From Paenilisteria portnoyi (GTDB lineage Bacteria > Bacillota > Bacilli > Lactobacillales > Listeriaceae), in the NCBI RefSeq assembly GCF_014322795.1, contig NZ_JAASTT010000002.1, positions 1 to 64,000 on the forward strand: DNA of 64,000 bases. The letters run 5' to 3'. Positions 57,180 to 64,000 of the stretch are shown here, piece by piece. Made by a program: the position numbers and the translations under genes. The number at the start of each line of letters is the position of its first letter. Positions within the stretch are counted from its first letter, which is position 1. Below the pieces are notes generated by a model. The model had not been told where the DNA came from, ran no database searches, and was given only the letters and a program-made list of their open reading frames with translations.

Positions 57180-58679
57180 TTACTTCCATTGTTCTTTCAC
57201 TAATTCCACCGCTTTTTTCTGTTGTGGATCGTTGGCTTTTAATTCTTTCTGGATAGCCGTAATTAAAGCATCTGTTGTTGCGCCAGTTACAATACCGTCC
57301 ACTTTTAACTTGCTTGCTTCTTGGAACGCCTTCACGCCATCTGTTGTATCCGCATCAAATAAACCGTCTACTTTTCCAACGTTATATTTAAGCGCGGCAA
57401 GCATGGTTTCAATCGTTTTCACATCGTCGCCAAAACTGCCTTCTTTATATGTTTTTGCTGCGTCTGGAATTGCCATCGTCGCATAAGCTGGTAACGCCAC
57501 CGCCACGTCTGGTTTAATGCCTTTTTCATGAATCCATTCGCCGTCTGGTGTTAACCACTTGGCAATCGTCAATTTCAGCAATGAGCCATCGCTAAGTGGT
57601 AACGCCGTTTGTACCGTACCTTTTCCGAATGATTTCGCGCCAACTAGCTTGATATCACCTGATTCACGCGCTGCTGCCGCCAAAATTTCAGAAGCACTCG
57701 CGCTACCTTCATCAATTAGCATCGTGACAGGAACTTTCACTTTATAACCATCATGCGCACTACTATCCGCCTTGATTGTTTGTTTCGAACCATCTTTCAC
57801 TTGTTCTTGAACGATAACTTTACCGTCTGGTAGGAACAAGCTCGCGATATCCACCGCTTGGTCAAGTAAACCACCAGGATTTCCACGCAAATCTATAACT
57901 AAACCTTTCATTCCTTTTGATTCCATATCTTTCAATGCTTTTTCTAATTCGCTATACGTATTTTCTGAGAAAGTGGTAATTTGAATCGTAGCAACCTTAT
58001 CTGTGCCCATTTCCGCATAGACCGTTTCAATTGGAATCTCGTCGCGAACAATTTTCACATCAAACGGTTTATCCGTACCAGGACGTGAAATTGTCAGCGT
58101 GACACTCGTTCCTTTTTTGCCGCGAATTTTTGTTGTTGCTTCTGTGGAAGAAATGCCTTTAATCGACTTGCCGTCCACTTCGATAATTTTATCATTCGGG
58201 CGTAAACCCGCCGCTTCTGCCGGAGAATTCTTAATTGGCGATACAACAGTTATGTAGCCATCTTTCTCCTGAATTTCTACGCCAATACCCGAAAAACTTG
58301 AAGAAATCGTATTATCAAATTCCTCTGCTTCCTTCGACGTCATAAAGGAGGAGTACGGGTCACCAAGAGATGCTACCATCCCGTTGATCGCGCCTTCCAT
58401 CAGCTTATCTGTATTCACATCTTTATAATATTTATTCTGAATCTCATCGTACACATCATAAAGCTTCGTGAATTCCTTGCGTTCAGGAATTGCCACCTTC
58501 ACATGTTTGTCCCCGCCCACAGACATCACGAGCGCCGTTACTAAAGCTGTTGCAAAAACACAGCCGAATAACAGCATAACAAATGGGAATATCTTCATTT
58601 TTACAAAGCCTTTTCGTGATGTAACCTCTTGCTTCTCTTCTTTTTTCGGCTCATTTGGATTTGTCGGTCCTTCTTCCAT
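57180..58679 (-). CDS. ctpA: C-terminal processing protease
   Basis: About 499-aa S41 serine protease. One N-terminal membrane helix (about 30-52), then PDZ domain (GIGVEIQEKDGYI to KSIKGISS), a catalytic Ser in DEGSASASEIL and Lys in AKSFGKGTV, and a C-terminal peptidoglycan-binding domain (DVKTIETMLAALKYN). Acts outside the membrane. The start is uncertain: the ATG at 58679 (MEEGPTNPN) or a GTG at 58709, neither with a strong ribosome binding site. Confidence 0.93.
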   Translation of the reverse strand: MEEGPTNPNEPKKEEKQEVTSRKGFVKMKIFPFVMLLFGCVFATALVTALVMSVGGDKHVKVAIPERKEFTKLYDVYDEIQNKYYKDVNTDKLMEGAINGMVASLGDPYSSFMTSKEAEEFDNTISSSFSGIGVEIQEKDGYITVVSPIKNSPAEAAGLRPNDKIIEVDGKSIKGISSTEATTKIRGKKGTSVTLTISRPGTDKPFDVKIVRDEIPIETVYAEMGTDKVATIQITTFSENTYSELEKALKDMESKGMKGLVIDLRGNPGGLLDQAVDIASLFLPDGKVIVQEQVKDGSKQTIKADSSAHDGYKVKVPVTMLIDEGSASASEILAAAARESGDIKLVGAKSFGKGTVQTALPLSDGSLLKLTIAKWLTPDGEWIHEKGIKPDVAVALPAYATMAIPDAAKTYKEGSFGDDVKTIETMLAALKYNVGKVDGLFDADTTDGVKAFQEASKLKVDGIVTGATTDALITAIQKELKANDPQQKKAVELVKEQWK

Positions 58680-58786
58680 TCCTACGTTCACCACTTTCTC
58701 ACTAAACACCCTAGTATGATATTTTCAACTTTCCTTTATTCTATCAGCTTTTGCTCCGATTGGGTAGCTTTTGTTGCTATACCTGT

Positions 58787-58841
58787 AAAAAAAGACGAGC
58801 CCACCGGATTCAGCTTTGCGGCCTTCCCAGTTCGACTCGTC
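58787..58841 (-). terminator. Terminator of copZ
   Basis: GACGAG at 58836-58841 (as read on the minus strand) pairs with CTCGTC at 58794-58799 after a long GC loop, then seven T. It isolates copZ from ctpA. Confidence 0.65.
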
Positions 58842-58851
58842 CTCTCGTCCT

Positions 58852-59061
58852 TTATGCAACGACTTCGTAACCTGCTTCATCAACGGCTTCCGCGATGGCA
58901 TCTTGGATCTCTTTCCCATCGTCATACGTCACTTCTGCCGTACCTGCTTCAAGTGAAATCACCGCTTTTTCAACACCCTCGACAGACTCAATGGCTTCGC
59001 GAACTCGTTTCTCGCAATGCTCACAGCTCATACCTTCCACTTCTACTACCAATTTAGCCAT
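58852..59061 (-). CDS. copZ: Copper chaperone
   Basis: 69-aa Atx1-like HMA protein. The copper site is GMSCEHCEKRV (MxCxxC). It carries Cu(I) to the CopA exporter. AAAGGAG precedes the ATG. It normally follows copA; here pnuC-nadR lies between, and copZ has its own promoter with a CsoR-type box and its own terminator. Confidence 0.96.
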   Translation of the reverse strand: MAKLVVEVEGMSCEHCEKRVREAIESVEGVEKAVISLEAGTAEVTYDDGKEIQDAIAEAVDEAGYEVVA

Positions 59062-59094
59062 TTCTCGTCACTCCTTTGTTATCTTATCAACCTT

Positions 59095-59113
59095 ATTATA
59101 CCCCACCTAGGTA
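59095..59113 (-). promoter_or_regulatory. copZ promoter with CsoR-like box
   Basis: TATAAT (59095-59100) about 34 bp before the copZ ATG. TACCCCACCTAGGTA at 59099-59113 overlaps it and matches 12 of 15 positions of the box before csoR (TACCCCCTATAGGTA read on the minus strand). Confidence 0.65.
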
Positions 59114-59114
59114 A

Positions 59115-59816
59115 TTATTGCACCGTAGACGCCTGCTCTTTTTTCGCCTCTGATTCATGCCATTCCAACAACCCATAAATCGCATTAAAAAGGTAAATCG
59201 CATATTGCGTCGCGATAATCGGATTTTTCGTATAAATATTAAGCGAAATCACCAAAATATTCATGATAATCCACAAATACCAGTTAAAACTAAAACGCGC
59301 AATCATTAAAAATTGAGCCGTCACACCGAGCGCGAAAATGAAATTATTCAGCATCAATTGGTATGGATCATTCACCACACCAAGAATCCCCGTCAAATAC
59401 ATATTCACAAAAGAAGCACCAATAATAAACAAAATCGCAATCCCAAAATGGCGTTCCGTCAACTTACGTGGTTCCAACGTAGCCTCGGCATCCATATGTT
59501 TCTTCCATGTCACCAATCCAAAAATATGTGTGACGAAATAATACAGACTTGGCAATGCGGCCCCAACATTTCGTCCTAAGAAATTCCCACTCATCTCACC
59601 AAACGCTGCCAACATCCCAAATACATTGCCGCTGTTCTTCCCTTTTGCCAATAAAATCACGCAAATTAATCCACAAATCGCGCCCACATAAGATAATAGA
59701 TACCTCCATTCAAAATGGACCAGCGGATTTGTCGCTAAAAAAGCGATGGTAACGAGTAAAACACTGATATAAGGGTAGACTTTATTCCGACCTATCTTCA
59801 TAACGACTGATTTCAT
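59115..59816 (-). CDS. pnuC: PnuC-family nicotinamide riboside transporter
   Basis: 233-aa membrane protein with about seven helices, typical of PnuC facilitators. Motifs include ISVLLVTIAFLATNPLVHF and the SLNIYTKNPIIATQY region. The start at 59816 has AAAGGAG 7 bases upstream, within the end of nadR (35-bp overlap). Paired with nadR, whose kinase traps the imported vitamin. Confidence 0.9.
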   Translation of the reverse strand: MKSVVMKIGRNKVYPYISVLLVTIAFLATNPLVHFEWRYLLSYVGAICGLICVILLAKGKNSGNVFGMLAAFGEMSGNFLGRNVGAALPSLYYFVTHIFGLVTWKKHMDAEATLEPRKLTERHFGIAILFIIGASFVNMYLTGILGVVNDPYQLMLNNFIFALGVTAQFLMIARFSFNWYLWIIMNILVISLNIYTKNPIIATQYAIYLFNAIYGLLEWHESEAKKEQASTVQ

Positions 59817-61056
59817 CTGAATTCTCCTTTTTATCGTTCAGTAATTGTTCCACAAGTTGGATACTCTCCAAGTACCGCTCCTCGTAATTTCCAGACGTAA
59901 TCGCCACATATGGAATATCATTTTCCGTCAATAAATGCGCCAACAAATCCTGAAATTCCTTGCGCTTTACCTTACTACCAAGGTGGCGCAACCCATCATT
60001 CACCCACGGCGTATTATTCTCTAACAAAATAACCAAATCAAAGCGCTGCGTCTCAATCATCGCCTGTACAAACGGATGCTCCCGCCCTTCATACGTCATA
60101 CAAAACGCTTGCGTCGTCACATAATCCGTATCAATAAACGCAACCTTATTCGCATATTTCACCGCGAAATCAATATACTGCGCCTGCCCCAACGAAATTT
60201 TATCATAATCGGAAAATTGTAGCGCCTTCTCATTCCCACCAAGATGTGAAAAAACATAATCCCGTCCGTACTCCCAAGCACTTGTCGTGTTAAACGTATT
60301 CGCAAGCTTATTAACCAGCGTTGATTTCCCACTTGACTCACCACCTAGAATCGCCACTTTCCGCACGAAAAACGGCTTTACCTCAGTCGGAATGTAGTCC
60401 CAATAATGAAACGGCTCCTGCCTAATTTGCGTCGCACTAATATTCATAAACGACCGCTGTGCATCAACGACCACCGTATTCACATCTAGCAACTCCTGAT
60501 AGCGAATCGCATCCTTTGGTTCACTCGAATAAATCGCATTCGCCTGAATATGATTATCCGCAAGCAACTTCTTCGCCCGAATCGCCCATTCATCCCAACC
60601 ATCCGGATACGGCGGAATCCCATCTTCCGACAAATCATGAATCTTAATATTGTCCTGATATTTAAACGTCTGCAACAACCAGCGCCAGCGATCCTCCACA
60701 GTAGGCTGTTTCGTCATGGAACTCTTTTGAAAAAGCTCAAAATCGCGCACATCATCATGGCAAAGAATCACATGCAGTTCATCGACTTGGCTCGCCGCTC
60801 GCTGAATTAAATAAATATGTCCCGTATGCAACGGATAAAATTTTCCGAACACAACACCAATGTTTTTTTCGCGCGGAGGGTATTCTAGATGGAGCACCTC
60901 ATGCAACGCCTGCAGTTTTTGGGCGCTGGGTTCCTTGATTTTGTTGTTTATCAACTGGCTGAGGTATCCTTTCGTAACACCAATCCGATCCGCCGCTTGT
61001 TGCAATGTCAACCCGTTTTCTTTTAAAGCTAGTTTTAAATATGTATACCGCTGCAT
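59782..61056 (-). CDS. nadR: NadR-like NAD salvage enzyme/regulator
   Basis: 424-aa trifunctional type protein. N-terminal HTH (LTLQQAADRIGVTKGYLSQL, about 15-40), then a nicotinamide mononucleotide adenylyltransferase domain with GVVFGKFYPLHTGH, and a ribosylnicotinamide kinase domain with Walker A GGESSGKSTLV. It phosphorylates nicotinamide riboside and makes NAD. The start at 61056 has GAGGAG 8 bases upstream. It probably binds its own operator at 61080. Confidence 0.93.
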   Translation of the reverse strand: MQRYTYLKLALKENGLTLQQAADRIGVTKGYLSQLINNKIKEPSAQKLQALHEVLHLEYPPREKNIGVVFGKFYPLHTGHIYLIQRAASQVDELHVILCHDDVRDFELFQKSSMTKQPTVEDRWRWLLQTFKYQDNIKIHDLSEDGIPPYPDGWDEWAIRAKKLLADNHIQANAIYSSEPKDAIRYQELLDVNTVVVDAQRSFMNISATQIRQEPFHYWDYIPTEVKPFFVRKVAILGGESSGKSTLVNKLANTFNTTSAWEYGRDYVFSHLGGNEKALQFSDYDKISLGQAQYIDFAVKYANKVAFIDTDYVTTQAFCMTYEGREHPFVQAMIETQRFDLVILLENNTPWVNDGLRHLGSKVKRKEFQDLLAHLLTENDIPYVAITSGNYEERYLESIQLVEQLLNDKKENSDEISRYEDRSE

Positions 61057-61079
61057 CTTTATCACTCCTCATCTGCATT

Positions 61080-61116
61080 TGTTTATTATATTAAACATTT
61101 ATCTTACAAAAGTCAA
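61080..61116 (-). promoter_or_regulatory. nadR-pnuC promoter and operator
   Basis: TTGACT (61111-61116) and TAATAT (61088-61093), 17 bp apart on the minus strand. TGTTTA-TTATAT-TAAACA (61080-61097), an inverted repeat, covers the -10 and is the likely target of the NadR HTH. Confidence 0.6.
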
Positions 61117-61195
61117 TACTAAATAAAAACCTGCCCTAATTTTCGCAACATTACTTTGCGAAGTTCATTGCGGTATATCAATTAAACCATACAAA

Positions 61196-61233
61196 AAATG
61201 CTTAGAAATCCGGAAATAGATGTCTAAGCATTT
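61196..61233. terminator. Terminator after copA
   Basis: AAATGCTTAGA and TCTAAGCATTT arms with T/A runs on both sides, 7 bp past the copA stop. Confidence 0.75.
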
Positions 61234-61239
61234 TTCCTA

Positions 61240-63441
61240 TTATTTTAACTTCACACGTTTCAATCGTAACGCATTCGCCACAACCGAAACCGAACTCCCA
61301 GCCATCGCAAGCCCTGCTACCCAAGGCGCTAACAAGCCAATCGCCGCAATCGGAATCCCCGCACAGTTATAAGCCAATGCCCAGAAAAAGTTTTGCCGGA
61401 TATTTCGCATCGTCGCTCGGCTTAATTGAATCGTTTGCGGAACAAGCGTCAACTGATGGCCGACAAGTGTCACATCGCCCGTTTCAATCGCGATATCCGT
61501 CCCTGTCCCAATACTAATTCCCGTATCCGCCGTCGCAAGCGCTGGTGCATCATTAATCCCATCACCAACGAACGCCACTACATGTCCTTGTTTTTGCAAT
61601 CCAGCAACTAAATCACTCTTATCATTCGGTAATTGTTCCGCATAAACAGTATCAATACCAAGCTCCGCCGCAATATTTTCCACAACGACGCGCTGATCGC
61701 CTGACGCAATCGCCGTTTTAACACCAAGCTCCCGAAGTCGTAAAATCGCTTCCTTCGCCTCTTTTCGCGGCGTATCCAGCAAGCCAAACGCCCCTGCAAA
61801 AACACCGTCGATACTCATCGCCACAATCGTTTGCCCCGCCTGCATCCATTGCTGCATCGTGTCGTCGGCCTCTTTCTCGATATCAGCAGATTGCACGATA
61901 AATCGATACGATCCAAGAGATACCTTCGCGCCATTCAACACACCGACCATTCCGTGACCCGCTTTCGCTCGAATTTTATCCGCGTGCACATTTTCTATCT
62001 CCACATCGTCTAAATAAGCCAATACGGCCTTGGCAATCGGGTGTTCCGACTGCTCTTCCATTACTGCAACAAATCGTTTGAAGTCCGCATGATTTTCCAA
62101 CATATTCGTCACGCGTAACTTCCCTTCCGTCAGCGTCCCCGTCTTATCAAAAATCACCGTATCCACTTTTGCCGTCCGTTCTAAATGCTCGCCACCTTTA
62201 AAAAGAATACCGCTTTCCGCGCCCTTCCCAGTTCCCGACATAATCGCGGTCGGCGTCGCTAAGCCAAGCGCACAAGGACATGCAATCACGAGTACCGCAA
62301 TCGCCACCTGCAGCGACTGATCCAGTACACCACCCGTCGCAATCATCCAAATCACGAATGTCACGACCGCAATCACCAACACAATCGGTACAAAAATCCC
62401 TGAAATCCGATCCGCCAAACGCTGAATCGGCGCCTTCACACCCTGCGCCTCTTCCACTAACTGAATAATCGTCGAAAGCACCGTCTCGTCCATCCGTTTC
62501 GTTACTCTCGCTTGGAATGCCCCATCGAAATTCACCGTCGAACCAATTACCGCGTCGCCCGCCTTTTTCTCCACAGGCACCGGTTCCCCAGAAATCATCG
62601 ACTCATCAATGCTCGTCTCACCAGTCAACACGACCGCATCAATCGGCACTTTTTCACCAGGTCGCACTAAAATCACATCGCCAATTGCGAGCTCGTCCAC
62701 CGGCACCTTCCACTCCTGATCCTCCCGCAAAACAACCGCTTCCTTCGATTGAAGTTTAAGCAAGCCAGCAATAGACTGCGTTGTTTTCGATGTCGCATAG
62801 CTCTCCAACAATTTCCCCAGTAATATCAACGTGATCAAAATCGCACTCGTCTCAAAATAATAATGCGCCTCGATATTTGGATTAACCAACTGCCTCACAT
62901 ACTCCGCCAAACTATAAAAGTAAGCCGCGGAAGTCCCCAATGCCACAAGCACATCCATGTTCGCGCTCTTACCACGAAGCGACTTATACGCCCCATCATA
63001 AAACCGCCAACCAATATAAAACTGAATCACCGTCGCAAGAATCAGCTGAATTGTAGGGCTAATAATCGCATCCACACCCATCGCAAACGCCGTATGATGC
63101 AAATACGGAATATGCGTCACCATCGTCAAAAGTAGCGGCAAAGCCAAGATAGCAGATAAAATAAACCGCCGTACTTCCCGTTTAAACTGCTTATCCAAAA
63201 TCGCATCTTTCTCTTCTTTTGACATTTTTTCCGCAGCATCGTAGCCCGCATGCTTTACAATATCAATCAATTGTTCCGCACTTATTTGATCAGGGTCATA
63301 ATAGACCGCTGCACTTTCCGTCACTAAATTAACATTAGCCTTCTCCACGCCAGCCGCCTTATTCAGCGACTTTTCCACACGCGTCGAACAAGCAGCGCAC
63401 GTCATACCAAACACATTTAAATCTTGTCGTTTTGCTTCCAT
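61240..63441 (-). CDS. copA: Copper-exporting P1B-type ATPase
   Basis: 733-aa Cu(I) exporter. One N-terminal HMA domain ([12 protein letters not shown]), eight helices including the CPC motif ([12 protein letters not shown]), phosphorylation site [11 protein letters not shown]-motif SEHPIAKAV and [10 protein letters not shown]. It lies 22 bp after csoR and should be induced by copper. Confidence 0.97.
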   Translation of the reverse strand: MEAKRQDLNVFGMTCAACSTRVEKSLNKAAGVEKANVNLVTESAAVYYDPDQISAEQLIDIVKHAGYDAAEKMSKEEKDAILDKQFKREVRRFILSAILALPLLLTMVTHIPYLHHTAFAMGVDAIISPTIQLILATVIQFYIGWRFYDGAYKSLRGKSANMDVLVALGTSAAYFYSLAEYVRQLVNPNIEAHYYFETSAILITLILLGKLLESYATSKTTQSIAGLLKLQSKEAVVLREDQEWKVPVDELAIGDVILVRPGEKVPIDAVVLTGETSIDESMISGEPVPVEKKAGDAVIGSTVNFDGAFQARVTKRMDETVLSTIIQLVEEAQGVKAPIQRLADRISGIFVPIVLVIAVVTFVIWMIATGGVLDQSLQVAIAVLVIACPCALGLATPTAIMSGTGKGAESGILFKGGEHLERTAKVDTVIFDKTGTLTEGKLRVTNMLENHADFKRFVAVMEEQSEHPIAKAVLAYLDDVEIENVHADKIRAKAGHGMVGVLNGAKVSLGSYRFIVQSADIEKEADDTMQQWMQAGQTIVAMSIDGVFAGAFGLLDTPRKEAKEAILRLRELGVKTAIASGDQRVVVENIAAELGIDTVYAEQLPNDKSDLVAGLQKQGHVVAFVGDGINDAPALATADTGISIGTGTDIAIETGDVTLVGHQLTLVPQTIQLSRATMRNIRQNFFWALAYNCAGIPIAAIGLLAPWVAGLAMAGSSVSVVANALRLKRVKLK

Positions 63442-63463
63442 TTGAAAATACCCCCTTTACAAA

Positions 63464-63760
63464 TTACGTCTTTGAGAATTGACGAATCACTTTTAACAAC
63501 TCATCCATTATTTCATCCGATTCACCATTTTGCGCCGCATCAACTACACAATGTTTCGCGTGATGCTCTAGCACCTGCAAACCTACTTTCTTAAGCGCTG
63601 AATTTGCTGCTGAAATTTGCACTAAAATATCCACACAGTAACGATCCGCTTCCACCATTTGTTGAATGCCACGAACCTGTCCTTCCACACGCCGTAAACG
63701 ATTTAAAATCTGTTTCGTATCTTCATCCGAGCGCGGTACAATTGGTTGATCATGCGTCAT
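63464..63760 (-). CDS. csoR: Copper-sensing repressor CsoR
   Basis: 98-aa all-helical CsoR/RcnR family repressor. The Cu(I) ligands are visible: Cys in DRYCVDIL, His in LEHHAKHC and Cys in KHCVVDA. Binding Cu(I) releases it from its operator in the promoter just upstream. First gene of csoR-copA. Confidence 0.96.
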   Translation of the reverse strand: MTHDQPIVPRSDEDTKQILNRLRRVEGQVRGIQQMVEADRYCVDILVQISAANSALKKVGLQVLEHHAKHCVVDAAQNGESDEIMDELLKVIRQFSKT

Positions 63761-63791
63761 ATTTGCCCACTCCTTTATTATTTATATTATC

Positions 63792-63821
63792 ATTATACCT
63801 ATAGGGGGTATTATAAGTCAA
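63792..63821 (-). promoter_or_regulatory. csoR-copA promoter with CsoR operator
   Basis: TTGACT and TATAAT 18 bp apart on the minus strand. The spacer contains the GC-rich box TACCCCCTATAGGTA (63796-63810), the usual form of a CsoR operator. Confidence 0.8.
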
Positions 63822-63824
63822 CTA

Positions 63825-63870
63825 GTTAAAACAAAAAACGAGAATCTCCTCAAAAAGCAGGAGTTTCTCG
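63825..63870 (-). terminator. Terminator of LPXTG surface protein gene
   Basis: CGAGAAACTCCT and AGGAGATTCTCG arms on the minus strand (one mismatch), then TTTTTTG. Confidence 0.8.
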
Positions 63871-63882
63871 TTTCCAATTTAT

Positions 63883-64000
63883 CTATTTCTTTCTACGCAA
63901 GAATAATGCACCTAGAGCAGCTAATAGTCCACCAATAACAAGTGTATTAGTTTCTGATTCGTCTCCTGTTTTTGGTAAAGCTTTACTTGGTGTTATTTGC
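63883..64000 (-). CDS. LPXTG-anchored surface protein, C-terminal fragment
   Basis: Only the last 39 codons lie in the window: ALPKTGDESET, a hydrophobic helix (TLVIGGLLAALGALFL) and RRKK before the stop. This is the complete sortase A sorting signal (LPKTG, helix, basic tail), so the product is covalently linked to peptidoglycan. The function of the rest is outside the window. Confidence 0.9.
   Translation of the reverse strand, partial: QITPSKALPKTGDESETNTLVIGGLLAALGALFLRRKK

Overview
The window reads as a chromosome segment of a Listeriaceae member, most likely Listeria sensu lato. The gene order rpe-rsgA-prkC-stp-rsmB-fmt-priA-coaBC, rpoZ-gmk-yicC, fbpA, pyrE-F-D-K-carB-carA-pyrC-B-P-R, rluD-lspA, a purine permease and MATE pump, a Mn/Zn ABC transporter, MarR-ctpA and copZ/copA/csoR is the Listeria core order. 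The species cannot be fixed from sequence alone. Almost all core genes lie on the minus strand. No rRNA, tRNA, CRISPR array or prophage was seen.

Layout. 1-447 is intergenic and starts inside a tandem repeat. 448-10672 is a tightly packed run for pentose epimerisation, ribosome maturation, PASTA kinase/phosphatase signalling, 16S methylation, initiator formylation, replication restart and CoA synthesis. 10673-15840 is an AT-rich island that separates coaBC from rpoZ. It holds a HEPN-motif protein, a nitroreductase/monooxygenase/ArsR module, and a ParA-like ATPase overlapping a second HEPN-motif protein. 15848-19894 returns to core genes (rpoZ, gmk, yicC, an exported protein, fbpA/rqcH). 19940-25335 is a plastic AT-rich zone: a secreted bacteriocin-like protein with a 56-aa membrane protein, an ISL3-family transposase, a lipoprotein, a secreted glutamyl-endopeptidase-like protease, a TfoX-C-like protein, and decayed second copies of the lipoprotein and tfoX genes. 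25337-34844 is a glycan import and phosphorolysis operon with a divergent LacI repressor.

34893-46819 is the complete UMP biosynthesis operon. It is transcribed from a promoter upstream of pyrR and carries two PyrR attenuators, one before pyrR and one before pyrP. 47101-50219 holds a small holin-like toxin candidate, a structured intergenic region, rluD, lspA and an AzgA-type purine permease. On the plus strand, 50424-53663 carries a MATE pump and a two-gene IcaA/PgaC-like polysaccharide synthase. 53740-56202 is a metal ABC transporter whose ATPase gene has a single-base frameshift. 56760-63760 contains MarR, the CtpA protease and the copper regulon, in which pnuC-nadR sits between copA and copZ. 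The window ends inside an LPXTG surface-protein gene.

The two strongest unexplained signals are these. (1) A family of intergenic elements at about 131-447, 46965-47300 and 56400-56760 shares two hairpins of fixed size (35 nt, and 21 nt built 7-7-7). Their stem bases covary between copies, and one copy carries a holin-like toxin ORF. (2) The rpoZ/coaBC island has two separate HEPN genes, one coupled to a ParA-like ATPase, which makes it a candidate defence island.
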